A DNA stretch of 64,000 bases from Microbacterium aurum (GTDB lineage Bacteria > Actinomycetota > Actinomycetes > Actinomycetales > Microbacteriaceae): assembly GCF_016907815.1 (NCBI RefSeq), contig NZ_JAFBCQ010000001.1:248001-312000 (forward strand), written 5' to 3'. Positions 38,386-47,310 of the stretch are shown piece by piece. The stretch's first letter is position 1. Every line of letters starts with the position of its first letter. The notes beneath the pieces were generated by a model, which saw only the letters and a list, made by a program, of their open reading frames with translations, was not told the origin of the DNA and searched no databases. The position numbers and the translations under genes were made by a program.

Positions 38386-39348
38386 TCAGCCGAGGATCAG
38401 GGAGCGGATCGCCGATTCGGGCGAGACGGTGCGATCGAGCATCCTCCCCTGCCGGTAGCGCGCGAACACCCGCGGATCGATGTACGAGCTCTTCGCCACC
38501 GTGGGGGTGTTGCCGAGCGCCTCGGCGGCCGCCTTCACGGCGAGCACCTCGGCGCGCTTGCGCTGCGTCTTGGTGTCGACTGCGCCGATGCGCGCGAGAG
38601 CTTCGGCGGCGAGGATCGTGCCCCGCAGCGTGCGGAAGTCCTTCGCGGTGAAGGCGCCGCCGGTCATGGTCCGCACGTACGCGTTGACCTCCTTCGGCGT
38701 GAGGGGCACGCGCCGCCGGCCGCGCTCGTACGCGAGAAGAGGTGAGGTGGGGCGACCGGCGACCAGTAGCGCGATGACGGCGGCGAGTTCCGCATCGTCG
38801 ATCTCGAGGCTCTGCCGCTTGCCGCTCTTCCCCGGGAAGCGCAGGCTCGTCACGGTCTCCTCGACCGCGGCATCCCGCCGCCGGAGCGTCGTGAGCCCGC
38901 GGCTGCCGTGCTTGGCGAGATAGCGCTCGCTGCCGACGCGCGGCGCCGCCTGGTCGAGCAGGCGGAACGCCGTCGCGAGCACCCGCTCCCGGTCCAGCCC
39001 CTCGCGGCGGATCGAGGTCGTCACCCGCCCGCGCGCCCGCGGCAGCGATTCGGCCAGCTGCAGCGCCCGCGCGTACTTGCCCTTGTCCCGACCCGCGGAC
39101 CAGTCCGGGTGATAGAGGTACTGCAGACGCCCCGCCTCGTCCACCCCGGTCGCCTGGATGTGCCCGTTCGCCGCGGCGCTGATCCAGACATCGCTCCAGG
39201 CCGGGGGGATCACGAGTGCCACCACACGGTCGCGCTCCGCCGCGGGGAGGGCGGCCCCGTCGGCATCCGTGTAGCGGAATCCCGAGCCGGAACGCGCACG
39301 CCGGTACCCGAGGTCCACCCCGGGATGGACCTTCTTCAAACGCACCAC
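38386..39348 (-). CDS. DNA topoisomerase IB (poxvirus-like)
   Basis: About 320 residues; no ATG lies near the 5' end and I take GTG 39348 (next codon is also GTG). Family motifs: VHPGVDLGYRRARSGSGFRY, VIPPAWSDVWISAAANGHIQ, QYLYHPDWSAGRDKGKY, RVGSERYLAKHGSRGLTTLR, TAKDFRTLRGT. The catalytic Tyr is in KSSYIDPRVF near the C-terminus. Bacterial type IB enzymes relax supercoils via a 3'-phosphotyrosine link. The gene starts 10 bases after the Rho-N/DUF7218 gene on the same strand. Confidence 0.92.
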   Translation of the reverse strand: MVRLKKVHPGVDLGYRRARSGSGFRYTDADGAALPAAERDRVVALVIPPAWSDVWISAAANGHIQATGVDEAGRLQYLYHPDWSAGRDKGKYARALQLAESLPRARGRVTTSIRREGLDRERVLATAFRLLDQAAPRVGSERYLAKHGSRGLTTLRRRDAAVEETVTSLRFPGKSGKRQSLEIDDAELAAVIALLVAGRPTSPLLAYERGRRRVPLTPKEVNAYVRTMTGGAFTAKDFRTLRGTILAAEALARIGAVDTKTQRKRAEVLAVKAAAEALGNTPTVAKSSYIDPRVFARYRQGRMLDRTVSPESAIRSLILG

Positions 39349-39358
39349 GCCGGCGCCG

Positions 39359-39628
39359 TCAGGAGTTTCGCAGCATGTCGATGAGCTGCGCCTTGCGCTT
39401 GCCGGAGTAGCCGCTGATGCCGAGCTCCTTGGCGCGAGCGCGCAGTTCGGCGACCGTCCAGTCGTCGTACGACCCGGCCACACCGCCGCGCTCACCCACC
39501 TTCTTGCGCCCGTCGCGGGCGGCGGCGTTGGAGATGCGCGCGGCCTTCTGCTTGGAGGCGCCGTCCTTGCGCAGCTCCTCGTAGAGCTCGGGGTCCTTCA
39601 GGGAATTGGGCGTGCGATTCTGGGGCAT
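39359..39628 (-). CDS. Rho N-terminal-domain small protein (DUF7218-like)
   Basis: An 89-residue basic protein. The first half (MPQNRTPNSLKDPELYEELR, KDGASKQKAARISNAAARDG) matches a small family often called DUF7218. The second half (DDWTVAELRARAKELGISGY, SGKRKAQLIDMLRN) is a SAP/Rho-N helix-extended-loop-helix, a nucleic-acid-binding fold. It is co-directional with topoisomerase IB, 10 bases away, suggesting a DNA-associated role. Intergenic 39629-39746 is the divergent promoter region. Confidence 0.85.
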   Translation of the reverse strand: MPQNRTPNSLKDPELYEELRKDGASKQKAARISNAAARDGRKKVGERGGVAGSYDDWTVAELRARAKELGISGYSGKRKAQLIDMLRNS

Positions 39629-39746
39629 ATAACGGCCCTATCGCAGATTCGGTCCGGGTGGCAAGGGGGGTGCCACCGTGCCCGGTCAGGGCTAGATTCG
39701 GTGCGTCATGGAGTCCCCGGACATCCCGGAGAAAGGGAGCAATCAC

Positions 39747-39908
39747 ATGAACATCGCTCTGATCATCATCATCGTCGTCGCCATCGTGCTCGCGATCGTG
39801 GGAGGCATGTCCCAGGCCCTCAACTGGCTGCTGTGGGTCGCGCTGATCGTCGGCGTCATCGCGCTGATCGCGTTCCTGCTGCGTGTCGTGCGCGGGGGCC
39901 GGGCCTAG
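39747..39908 (+). CDS. Small two-helix membrane protein
   Basis: A 53-residue hydrophobic peptide (MNIALIIIIVVAIVLAIVGG, then LNWLLWVALIVGVIALIAFL and a basic RVVRGGRA end). The start ATG 39747 follows GAAAGGGAG. Small proteins of this type are abundant in Microbacteriaceae, often annotated hypothetical. Function unknown. A strong hairpin follows the gene. Confidence 0.8.
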   Translation: MNIALIIIIVVAIVLAIVGGMSQALNWLLWVALIVGVIALIAFLLRVVRGGRA

Positions 39909-39926
39909 TCCCCACCCCGCACACGA

Positions 39927-39969
39927 CACGGCAATGGCCGGGAGCCTTCGGCACCCGGCCATTGCCGTG
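39927..39969. terminator. Strong hairpin terminator between convergent genes
   Basis: A perfect 16-base stem, CACGGCAATGGCCGGG with CCCGGCCATTGCCGTG, and an 11-base loop (39943-39953). It lies 18 bases after the small membrane protein and 25 bases after the end of the MerR gene on the other strand, so it probably serves both. Confidence 0.78.
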
Positions 39970-39994
39970 CCTACCGTGCTCTCCCCGCCCGGGC

Positions 39995-40756
39995 TCAGAG
40001 GTTCCGGTCCGCGAAGACGGCGAGCGCATCGCGGACGAACGCAGCGCCCTCCGCTCCCCCGTAGTTGGCGCCGAAGCGCTCGTCGGCGACATACATCTCG
40101 CCGAGACCGCGCACGTAGCCGGCGATGTCGCCGTGCGGGTCGGCGGCGGGCGTGCCCGGGATGCCGCGCAGCCACGCGACATGACGCGCTGCGAGCTCCT
40201 GCGCCTCGGCGCTGTCGGAGGCGAGGCCGGATGCCGCGGCATCCTGCCACGCGGCGTTCAGCGCGGCGGTCTGCGCCTTCCAGTCCGCCTGCGTCGCGGC
40301 GTCCATCCCGCGCCACCACCGGTCGGAGTCGGCGTAGGCCTTCTCTCCCCAGCGCTCGGTGACCTCGTCCTTGTACTGCGTGTGGTCGAACCCGTCGAAC
40401 ATGTCCTCAGCCATGGGTTCCTCTCCTGTCTCGAGTGTCGTGATGGTCTTCTCCACGGAGGCGATCTGCCGCGCCAGCCGGTGCTGCTCGTCGCGCAGCC
40501 AGGCCAGGTGCGCGGCGAGAGCGGCTTCGGCGGCCGCCGGCCGCGCGAGGATCTCGGCGATCTGCGGCAGCCCGAGTCCGAGCTCGCGCAGCAGCAGGAT
40601 GCGCTGCAGTCGCAGCAGGGCTGCGGAGTCGTACCGCCGGTAGCCGTTGGCCCCCACGCTCGACGGCGTCAGCAGGCCGAGCTCGCCGTAGTGCCGGAGG
40701 GTCCGGCTCGTCGTGCCGGCGAGTTTCGCGATCTCTTGAATCGACCATTCCTTCAT
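39995..40756 (-). CDS. TipA-like MerR-family regulator (TipAS antibiotic-binding domain)
   Basis: A 253-residue regulator from ATG 40756 (MKEWSIQEIAKLAGTTSRTL). The MerR HTH and wing (RHYGELGLLTPSSVGANGYR) are followed by a coiled-coil linker and, from about residue 115, a TipAS domain (MFDGFDHTQYKDEVTERWGE ... WLRGIPGTPAADPHGDIAGY). TipAL of Streptomyces binds thiopeptide antibiotics and activates its own promoter. The palindrome TTGACG-CTA-CGTCAA at 40774-40788, just upstream, is a likely operator. Confidence 0.92.
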   Translation of the reverse strand: MKEWSIQEIAKLAGTTSRTLRHYGELGLLTPSSVGANGYRRYDSAALLRLQRILLLRELGLGLPQIAEILARPAAAEAALAAHLAWLRDEQHRLARQIASVEKTITTLETGEEPMAEDMFDGFDHTQYKDEVTERWGEKAYADSDRWWRGMDAATQADWKAQTAALNAAWQDAAASGLASDSAEAQELAARHVAWLRGIPGTPAADPHGDIAGYVRGLGEMYVADERFGANYGGAEGAAFVRDALAVFADRNL

Positions 40757-40773
40757 GGGGACCACGGTAGAGG

Positions 40774-40788
40774 TTGACGCTACGTCAA
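40774..40788. promoter_or_regulatory. Palindromic operator of the TipA-like regulator
   Basis: TTGACGCTACGTCAA, perfect six-base arms with a three-base centre, 17 bases upstream of the MerR start codon. MerR-family sites are usually palindromes in the promoter spacer, so autoregulation is likely. Confidence 0.6.
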
Positions 40789-40819
40789 GGTCAAGTGCAT
40801 CTTCCTCGGCCCTCTGGAA

Positions 40820-40867
40820 AATCGAGATATATCGTGTTACCGTCTTTCAACGCGATATATCTCGATT
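40820..40867. promoter_or_regulatory. Paired PadR-type operators before DUF4097 gene
   Basis: A perfect 15-base inverted repeat, AATCGAGATATATCG and CGATATATCTCGATT, separated by 18 bases. Each arm is also near-palindromic (CGATATATCTCG). A PadR regulator is encoded two genes downstream at 41791, and PadR operators are typically AT-rich ATAT palindromes of this kind. The AT-rich arms are unlike the surrounding GC-rich DNA. The site would control the DUF4097-padR operon. Confidence 0.75.
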
Positions 40868-40891
40868 CGCGACCGAACACAGGAGAACCCC

Positions 40892-41788
40892 ATGACTCTC
40901 GAGAAGTGGCTCATCAAGCCGGGCGAGACCCGGGTGATCGACCTCGAAGACGTCCGCAAGCTCAAGGTCGGCCTCATCGGCGGTCAGATCGACGTCGTCG
41001 CCCACGACGAACCGGGCGTGCGCATCGAAGTCCACGCCGTCACGATCAAGGATCTGCGCATCGAAGCCTCGGGCGATGTCGTGGAGATCGACCACCCGCA
41101 GCTGCGCTGGGACAACTTCCTCGAGGTGTTCCGCAACTTCAGCGTCACCGGGCCGAAGGCGGAGATCAGCGTCGCCGTCCCCCGCCAGATCGCGCTGACC
41201 CTCGGCGTCGTCTCCGCGAGCGCCCTCGTGTCGGGCCTCGAGACCGACGCGCGCCTCAACACCGTGTCCGGCGACATCATCGTCGACGGCATGACCGGCG
41301 ACCTGTCGGCCAACGCCGTCTCGGGCGACGTGCAGATCCGCGGCCTCACCGGCACGCTGAACGCCAACTCGGTCTCGGGCGAGGTCGCTGCGACCGGCAG
41401 CATCCGCAAGGCCACGATCGACACCGTCTCGGGCAACATGCTCGTCGACTCCACCGGTCGGGTGGATGCCGTGAGCCTCAACACCGTCTCCGGCGACGCG
41501 ACCGTCCGCATCGACGAGGGTCACCCGGCGAACTTCGTGCTGCGCAGCGTCAGCGGCCGCCTCACGGTCGACGGCATCAAGCGCTCGACGTCCGGTCCGT
41601 CCAACTACGTCGACTCGGTCGGCGAACTCAGCGGCAGCTTCGTCGACGTGCGCGCCAACTCCGTCTCGGGCGACGTGACGGTGCTGCGCCGCGCGGCGAC
41701 GCAGGAGCCGGATGCCGCGGCATCCGCCCCCGTGTCACCGAGCCCGGAGCCGGAGCCCGCCGAGCCGTCCTTCCCCGAGGAGGTCTGA
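40892..41788 (+). CDS. DUF4097 beta-strand repeat protein
   Basis: A 298-residue protein. The core is a right-handed beta-roll made of repeats of the N/T-V-S-G-D/E-V/A/I type: NTVSGDIIVDGMTGDL, NAVSGDVQIRGLTGTL, NSVSGEVAAT, DTVSGNMLVDSTG, NTVSGDATVRI. The C-terminus is Pro/Glu-rich (PSPEPEPAEPSFPEEV). DUF4097 proteins usually neighbour PadR or anti-sigma genes and are thought to be adhesin-like or envelope-stress components; no signal peptide is seen here. Two bases separate its stop from the PadR gene. Confidence 0.9.
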   Translation: MTLEKWLIKPGETRVIDLEDVRKLKVGLIGGQIDVVAHDEPGVRIEVHAVTIKDLRIEASGDVVEIDHPQLRWDNFLEVFRNFSVTGPKAEISVAVPRQIALTLGVVSASALVSGLETDARLNTVSGDIIVDGMTGDLSANAVSGDVQIRGLTGTLNANSVSGEVAATGSIRKATIDTVSGNMLVDSTGRVDAVSLNTVSGDATVRIDEGHPANFVLRSVSGRLTVDGIKRSTSGPSNYVDSVGELSGSFVDVRANSVSGDVTVLRRAATQEPDAAASAPVSPSPEPEPAEPSFPEEV

Positions 41789-41790
41789 GC

Positions 41791-42414
41791 ATGGCCCCCG
41801 TGTTCTCGCACGGCGATCTGCGCCTGTACCTGCTGAATCTGCTCGACGAGTCGCCCCGACACGGCTACGACCTCATGCAGGCGCTGTCCGATCGCACCGG
41901 CGGCACGTACACGCCCAGCGCCGGCACCATCTACCCGCGCCTCGCCAAGCTCGAGGAGGAGGGCCTGGTCACCAAGGTGGTCGACGGTCGCAAGACGGTG
42001 TACGAGATCACCGACGCCGGCCGCGCCGAGGTCGCCGCCCGTGCGGGTGAGCTGGAGGGCATCGAGGCGGGTCTCGCCGACAGCGTCCGGCTCATCGCCG
42101 AGGAGGTGCGCGGGAGTGTCCGCGAGGCCATGAAGAGCCTGCGCGCCGACCTCGCGGCCTCCGCACAGTCGGAGCGGCACACGGCGAGCGAGCGTGCCAC
42201 GTCGGCATCCGCCTCGGCGGACGACGACCGCGCGGCCTCGCGCGAGCAGGTGCGCCGCGCGGAGGCGCTCGTCGGCGAGTTCCGCGCGAACGTCCGCGCC
42301 GACCTGCGCTCGCACCTCGCGCACGGCGGGAGCCTCGCGGCATCCATCATCGACGACCTGTCCCGCGCGCTCGATGACGCCTCCCGCGCGCTCACCCAGG
42401 CGCTGCGCCGCTGA
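41791..42414 (+). CDS. PadR-family transcriptional regulator
   Basis: A 207-residue regulator. Residues 1-85 form the PadR winged helix (LYLLNLLDESPRHGYDLMQA, YTPSAGTIYPRLAKLEEEGL, KTVYEITDAGRAEV). The C-terminal region is a long charged helix (ADLAASAQSERHTASERATS and so on) ending in a coiled coil, longer than most PadR C-terminal domains. It is co-transcribed with DUF4097, and its likely operator is at 40820-40867. The ligand is unknown. Confidence 0.92.
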   Translation: MAPVFSHGDLRLYLLNLLDESPRHGYDLMQALSDRTGGTYTPSAGTIYPRLAKLEEEGLVTKVVDGRKTVYEITDAGRAEVAARAGELEGIEAGLADSVRLIAEEVRGSVREAMKSLRADLAASAQSERHTASERATSASASADDDRAASREQVRRAEALVGEFRANVRADLRSHLAHGGSLAASIIDDLSRALDDASRALTQALRR

Positions 42415-42426
42415 ACCGGGGCGGCG

Positions 42427-42954
42427 TCAGCCGGCGTCGTCGTGCGGCCAGAGGGGCTCGTCGTCCGCGGCGGGCTCCTCCAGCGGCACGACCAGCACCG
42501 GTCGGGACTGCCGGTGGGCGAGCCGGGCGGCCACCGACCCGGTGAAGAACTCCCGGATCGACTCGCCGAACCCGCGGCGGCGGGTGCCGACGACGATCAG
42601 CCGCGCCTGCGACTGCTCGGCCAGCTGCTTGATCGCCAGCGCCGGGTCGCCGACGAGCTGGCGCACCGACCAGTCCACCCCGGTCCCGTCGAGAACGGAT
42701 GCCGCGGCAGCCGTCACCGACGCCAGTTGCGCCTCCCCGACCGCGATGTCGAGATCGATCGGCGCGGAGTGGACGTATCCGTCCGGATCCTCGTACGTGA
42801 CGAAGCGGGTGACGTCGACGTGCGCCACGATCAGGGGTGCACCGAACAGCTGTGCGTAGCGCGCCGCCTCCTTGAGGACGCGCGGCGGCTGATCGGGGAT
42901 GACCCCCACGATCACGGCATGCTGAGGGACCGGGCCCGCTTCGGAATCGCTCAT
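42427..42954 (-). CDS. Universal stress protein (UspA family)
   Basis: A 175-residue Usp fold. The ATP-binding motif G-x2-G-x9-G-(S/T) is present as VVGTRRRGFGESIREFFTGS, followed by VAARLAHRQSRPVLVVPL. N-terminal strand HAVIVGVIPDQPPRVL and helix KEAARYAQLFG complete the fold. It stands alone, convergent with PadR (12 bases) and divergent from DUF3073 (179 bases; a TATCCT element at 43007 may be part of a promoter). Confidence 0.92.
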   Translation of the reverse strand: MSDSEAGPVPQHAVIVGVIPDQPPRVLKEAARYAQLFGAPLIVAHVDVTRFVTYEDPDGYVHSAPIDLDIAVGEAQLASVTAAAASVLDGTGVDWSVRQLVGDPALAIKQLAEQSQARLIVVGTRRRGFGESIREFFTGSVAARLAHRQSRPVLVVPLEEPAADDEPLWPHDDAG

Positions 42955-43133
42955 GACGCCCTCTCTGTCATCGGCCCTCCACAGCGAGGCCTGGAGGGCA
43001 CCGTGTTATCCTGAATGCTACTCTTGCCGGTTTCCAGCCGGATCGTAAACCGCATCGTGAATGCACGAGGCAAACGCCGGGCAATGTGACGGGCCGCCGC
43101 ACAGCCCGTGACTCAGAAATGAGGGGGTCTCGC

Positions 43134-43313
43134 ATGGGGCGTGGCCGTCAGAAAGCGAAGCACACCAAGATCGCTCGCGAGCTGAAGTACGACACCTACA
43201 ACGTCAACTACTCCGCACTCGAGAAGGAACTCGGTCACCACGACGACGATCCGTACGTCGACAAGTGGGCGGATCAGTATGCCGACGACGAGGACGAGCT
43301 CGAAAAAGCCTGA
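43134..43313 (+). CDS. DUF3073 family small protein
   Basis: A 59-residue protein (MGRGRQKAKHTKIARELKYD, then TYNVNYSALEKEL and an acidic end). This is the highly conserved actinobacterial DUF3073 family. The basic first third and acidic last third are typical; function unknown. ATG 43134 follows GAGGGGG. The palindrome GTCCCGCGCGGGAC (43336-43349) between its stop and the MFS stop could be part of a weak bidirectional terminator. Confidence 0.93.
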   Translation: MGRGRQKAKHTKIARELKYDTYNVNYSALEKELGHHDDDPYVDKWADQYADDEDELEKA

Positions 43314-43352
43314 CCTCGCGGCATCCGTCCGGCGCGTCCCGCGCGGGACTTC

Positions 43353-44612
43353 TCACCATGCGCCGTGCCGGCGCTCCCACTCGTCTTCGATCGTGTGCGG
43401 TCGCGCGACGATGATCCCCGCGGGGATCATCGCCAGGAACAGGATGCCGAGGAGCAGCAGCGTGGGCGGCCATCCGTTCGTGGCCTCGTGCAGAATGCCG
43501 AACGACAGCGGGAAGAGCGCCCCGATCGCGTAGCCGACGCTCTGCGTGAACCCGCTGAGCGCGACGGCGCCCTCGTGCGTGCGCGCCCGCAGCTGGATGA
43601 GGACGAGCACCGCGGGGAACAGCCCCTGCGGCGTTCCGAGCAGCACGACCCACAGCACCGTCGCCGCCGTCGGGGCGAACACCATGCCCGCGACGCCCGC
43701 GAGACCGGCGACGAGCGCCACCGCGTACAGCACGCCGACCCGGCGCCACCGGGTGAGGACGATCGGCACGAGGATCGACCACGGCAGACCCATCGCGCCG
43801 AACAGCGAGAGCAGAGCGCCGGCGGCGGCGTGGGAGACCCCGGCGTGCTCGACGAGGATCGCCGGCAGCCACGCGAACAGCGCATACACGCTCGCCGACG
43901 AGATCGCGAACGTGATGGCCAGCGCCCACGCCAGCGGCAAGCGCGGCAGCCGGCCGAGCACGCGCGGCGCCGGCTCGTCGATGTCGACCGGTGCCGGGGC
44001 GCCGGATGCCGTGACTGCGGCATCCGCCCGCCGTGCGCCCGCCCGCTCGCGCGTGACGAGCGTGACCCACGGGATGATCGCCAGCAGCGCGAAGACGGCC
44101 CACATTCCGAGCGAGAAGCGCCACCCGGCCGCGTCGGCCACGGGAACCGCGACCAGCGGCGGCAGGAACGCCGCGACGGCGAGGAGCCCCGAGTACAGGG
44201 CGGTCATGGTCCCGACGCGGTCGGGGAAGTACTTCTTGATGAGCGGGGGCAGCACGACGTTGCCGACGCCGACGGCCGCGAAGAGCACCGCGGTCGCGGC
44301 GAGCAGGGTGCCGGCGTCGCCGGCGACGGCGCGGCCGAGCAGGGCGAGCGTGACGACGACCATGGCGGCCGCGGCGAGCCGCTCCAGCCCGAACCGGCGC
44401 TCGAGCGCCGGGGTGACGATGCCGAACACCGCGAAGCACACCGGCGGTGCGGTGCCGATGAGGCCCGCGACCCACGCGGGGACGGCGAAGTCGGCCTGGA
44501 TCTCGGTGAGGATGGGCGACAGCGCGGCCACCGCCGAGCGCAGCGAGAACGCCACGAGGACGACGCCCGCCAGGGCCAGCGCGCGCCCGCGCCACAGTGA
44601 CCGGCCGGTCAC
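43353..44612 (-). CDS. MFS transporter (CynX/NimT type)
   Basis: A 419-residue 12-helix permease from GTG 44612, overlapping purF by four bases. Features of the CynX/YycB group: ALSPILTEIQADFAVPAWVA at the first helix pair, GNVVLPPLIKKYFPDRVGTM (the motif A-like loop), and GTPQGLFPAVLVLIQLRART. Members transport cyanate, nitroimidazoles or other small anions. The coupling to purF suggests co-expression with purine synthesis but may be only an accident of compaction. Confidence 0.9.
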   Translation of the reverse strand: MTGRSLWRGRALALAGVVLVAFSLRSAVAALSPILTEIQADFAVPAWVAGLIGTAPPVCFAVFGIVTPALERRFGLERLAAAAMVVVTLALLGRAVAGDAGTLLAATAVLFAAVGVGNVVLPPLIKKYFPDRVGTMTALYSGLLAVAAFLPPLVAVPVADAAGWRFSLGMWAVFALLAIIPWVTLVTRERAGARRADAAVTASGAPAPVDIDEPAPRVLGRLPRLPLAWALAITFAISSASVYALFAWLPAILVEHAGVSHAAAGALLSLFGAMGLPWSILVPIVLTRWRRVGVLYAVALVAGLAGVAGMVFAPTAATVLWVVLLGTPQGLFPAVLVLIQLRARTHEGAVALSGFTQSVGYAIGALFPLSFGILHEATNGWPPTLLLLGILFLAMIPAGIIVARPHTIEDEWERRHGAW

Positions 44613-46090
44613 GACTCCTGCGTGCCCTCGACCCAGGCGAGGTACTCGTCGGTGACGGTGCCGGTGATGTACCGGCCGTCGAAGCAGCTCATGTCGAGGT
44701 CCTCCACGTCGGGAGAGCCCTCCAGGATCGCCGCCTTCAGGTCGTCGATCTCCTGGTAGACCATGTAGTCCGCGCCGAGCTCCTTGGCGATCTCGGGGAT
44801 CGTCCGGCCGTGGGCGACCAGCTCGTGACGCGACGGCATGTTGATACCGTAGACGTGCGGGTAGCGCACCGGCGGGGCGGCCGAGGCGAACGTGACCGAG
44901 AGCGCCCCGGCATCCCGCGCCATCTGGATGATCTCCTTCGAGGTCGTCCCCCGCACGATCGAGTCGTCGATCAGCAGCACGTTCTTGCCCTTGAACTCGC
45001 TCGACATCGCGTTGAGCTTCTGACGCACGCTCTTCTTGCGGACGGCCTGCCCCGGCATGATGAACGTCCGGCCGACGTAGCGGTTCTTGTAGAAGCCCTC
45101 GCGGTACTCGATGCCGAGCTTGCGCGCGACCTGCATCGCGGCGGGACGCGACGAATCGGGGATCGGCATGACGACGTCGATCGCTCCCCCCGGCGTGTAC
45201 TTCGCGATGGTGTCGGCGAGGCGCTCGCCCATGCGCAGCCGCGCCTCGTACACCGAGATGCCGTTCATGACCGAGTCGGGACGGGCGAGGTACACGTACT
45301 CGAACGAACACGGCACGAGCTGCGGGTTCGACGCGCACTGCTGCGTGTGCAGTCGGCCGTCGAGGTCGATGAACACCGCCTCTCCCGGCTCGACGTCGCG
45401 CACGACCTCGAAGCCGCCGTTCTCGAGCACGAGCGACTCCGACGCGACGATCCACTCGTAGCTGCCGGTCGGAGCGCCCTCGGCGTCGACCGCGGGACGC
45501 GTGCCGAGGATGAGCGGGCGGATGCCGAAGGGGTCGCGGAAGGCGAGCAGACCGTAGCCGGCGATCAGCGCGATGGCCGCGTACGAGCCCTCGACGCGCT
45601 CGTGCACCCGCGAGACGGCCTGGAAGATCTGCTGCGGATCGAGTTCGAGCCCGGCGATCCCGGCCTGCAGCTCGTTCGCGAGCACGTTGACGAGCAGCTC
45701 GGTGTCGGAGCTGGTGTTCAGGTGCCGGCGGTCGGTGCGGAACAGCTCCTCGGTGAGCTCGCGGGTGTTCGTGAGGTTGCCGTTATGGACGAGGACGATG
45801 CCGTACGGCGCGTTGACGTAGAACGGCTGGGCCTCCTCCTCGCTGGAGGCGGTGCCCTTCGTGGCGTAGCGCACGTGCCCCAGGCCGATGTTGCCGAGCA
45901 GGGCCCGCATGTCGCGGGTGCGGAAGGCCTCGCGCACCTGACCCTTCGCCTTGAACAGGTGGAAGACGCCGTTGCGCTCCGCCGTGGCGATGCCGGTGGA
46001 GTCCTGTCCGCGATGCTGCAGCAGCAGCAGGGAGTCGTAGATCTCCTGGTTGACGCCCGCCTGACCGACGACGCCGACGATTCCGCACAT
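44609..46090 (-). CDS. purF: Amidophosphoribosyltransferase (PurF)
   Basis: A 493-residue enzyme beginning MCGIVGVVGQAGVNQEIYDS. Cys2 is the glutaminase nucleophile directly after the initiator Met, so no propeptide is present. The N-terminal Ntn domain includes RGQDSTGIA and GHVRYATKGT; the C-terminal PRTase domain has VLLIDDSIVRGTTSKEI (PRPP loop). It makes phosphoribosylamine, the first step of purine synthesis. It follows purM by 27 bases on the same strand. Confidence 0.97.
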   Translation of the reverse strand: MCGIVGVVGQAGVNQEIYDSLLLLQHRGQDSTGIATAERNGVFHLFKAKGQVREAFRTRDMRALLGNIGLGHVRYATKGTASSEEEAQPFYVNAPYGIVLVHNGNLTNTRELTEELFRTDRRHLNTSSDTELLVNVLANELQAGIAGLELDPQQIFQAVSRVHERVEGSYAAIALIAGYGLLAFRDPFGIRPLILGTRPAVDAEGAPTGSYEWIVASESLVLENGGFEVVRDVEPGEAVFIDLDGRLHTQQCASNPQLVPCSFEYVYLARPDSVMNGISVYEARLRMGERLADTIAKYTPGGAIDVVMPIPDSSRPAAMQVARKLGIEYREGFYKNRYVGRTFIMPGQAVRKKSVRQKLNAMSSEFKGKNVLLIDDSIVRGTTSKEIIQMARDAGALSVTFASAAPPVRYPHVYGINMPSRHELVAHGRTIPEIAKELGADYMVYQEIDDLKAAILEGSPDVEDLDMSCFDGRYITGTVTDEYLAWVEGTQES

Positions 46091-46117
46091 GGGTTGTTGC
46101 TCAGTCCGTTTCTGCGC

Positions 46118-47242
46118 CTAGAGCGCCGATGACGCGTACGTGCCGACGAGGCGCACGGCGCCGCCGTCGACGCCCTTGGCGCCCTCTTCGAAGTGTCCGT
46201 GAGCGTCGCCCGGGCGCGCGCCGTCGCTCACGACGCCGACCTGCCAGGTCGCGATGCCTTCGGCGCGGAGCGCGGATGCCGCGGCATCCGCCGTCTCGGC
46301 CGTCACCACCGCGAGGAAGCCGACGCCGAGGTTCCAGGTGCCCTCGGTGTCCTCGAGGCCCAGGCCCCCCAGGTCGGCGAGCACGCGGAACACCGGCAGC
46401 GGCGACCACGTCGAGCGGTCGAGCTCGGTCCAGGTGCCCTGCGGCAGCACGCGCGCGAGGTTCGCGGCGATGCCGCCCCCCGTGACGTGACTGAGGGAGT
46501 GGATGGCGCCGGGGAACTGCTCGATGAGCCGCAGGAGCGGCAGCGTGTACAGGCGGGTGGGCTCGAGGAGCTCCTCGCCCCAGGTGCGGTCGAAGTCGGC
46601 CGCGTGTGCGCCGTAGCTGATGCCCTTGCCGGCGACGATGTGCCGGATGAGCGAGTATCCGTTGGAGTGGGGGCCGCTGGAGGCGAGTGCGAGCACCACG
46701 TCGCCAGGCTGGACCCGCTCGGCGCCGAGCACCTGCTCGGCCTCGACGGCGCCGGTCGCCGCTCCCGCGACGTCGTAGTCGTTGATACCCAGCAGGCCCG
46801 GGTGCTCCGCGGTCTCGCCGCCGACGAGGGCCGTGCCGGTCTGCTCGCACCCGAGGGCGATGCCGCGGACGATGTCGGCGATGCGCTCGGGGAAGACCTT
46901 GCCGCACGCGATGTAGTCGGTCATGAAGAGGGGCTTCGCGCCGACCACGACGATGTCGTCGACCACCATGCCGACGAGGTCCTGCCCGATCGTGTCGTGC
47001 TTGTCGATGGCCTGCGCGATCGCGACCTTCGTGCCGACACCGTCGGTGCTCGTCGCCAGCAGCGGCTTCGTGTATGACAGCAGCGCGGAGGCGTCGAACA
47101 GGCCGGCGAACCCGCCGACGCCGCCGAGAACCTCGGGACCGTGGGTACGCCGGACGGCCGACTTCATCAGTTCGACGGCGAGGTCTCCCGCCGCGGTGTC
47201 GACGCCGGCTTCGGTATAGGGGTTCTGTGGGGCCTGTGCCAC
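46118..47242 (-). CDS. purM: Phosphoribosylformylglycinamidine cyclo-ligase (PurM)
   Basis: A 374-residue AIR synthetase, start ATG 47242. Landmarks: ATSTDGVGTKVAIAQAID, VVVDD-type metal site GMVVDDIVVVGAKPLFMTDY, GGETAEHPGLL, LASSGPHSNGYSLIRH and SHVTGGGIAANLARVLPQGT. It closes the imidazole ring in purine synthesis. Gene order purM then purF is the reverse of the commoner purF-purM arrangement; purL is separate at 57479. Confidence 0.97.
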   Translation of the reverse strand: MAQAPQNPYTEAGVDTAAGDLAVELMKSAVRRTHGPEVLGGVGGFAGLFDASALLSYTKPLLATSTDGVGTKVAIAQAIDKHDTIGQDLVGMVVDDIVVVGAKPLFMTDYIACGKVFPERIADIVRGIALGCEQTGTALVGGETAEHPGLLGINDYDVAGAATGAVEAEQVLGAERVQPGDVVLALASSGPHSNGYSLIRHIVAGKGISYGAHAADFDRTWGEELLEPTRLYTLPLLRLIEQFPGAIHSLSHVTGGGIAANLARVLPQGTWTELDRSTWSPLPVFRVLADLGGLGLEDTEGTWNLGVGFLAVVTAETADAAASALRAEGIATWQVGVVSDGARPGDAHGHFEEGAKGVDGGAVRLVGTYASSAL

Positions 47243-47310
47243 CCGACCAGCCTACCCGGCCCGGGGCGAGCACTCGCCCCGGCATCCGCTCGTCTGCCTA
47301 GGATGTCGGC

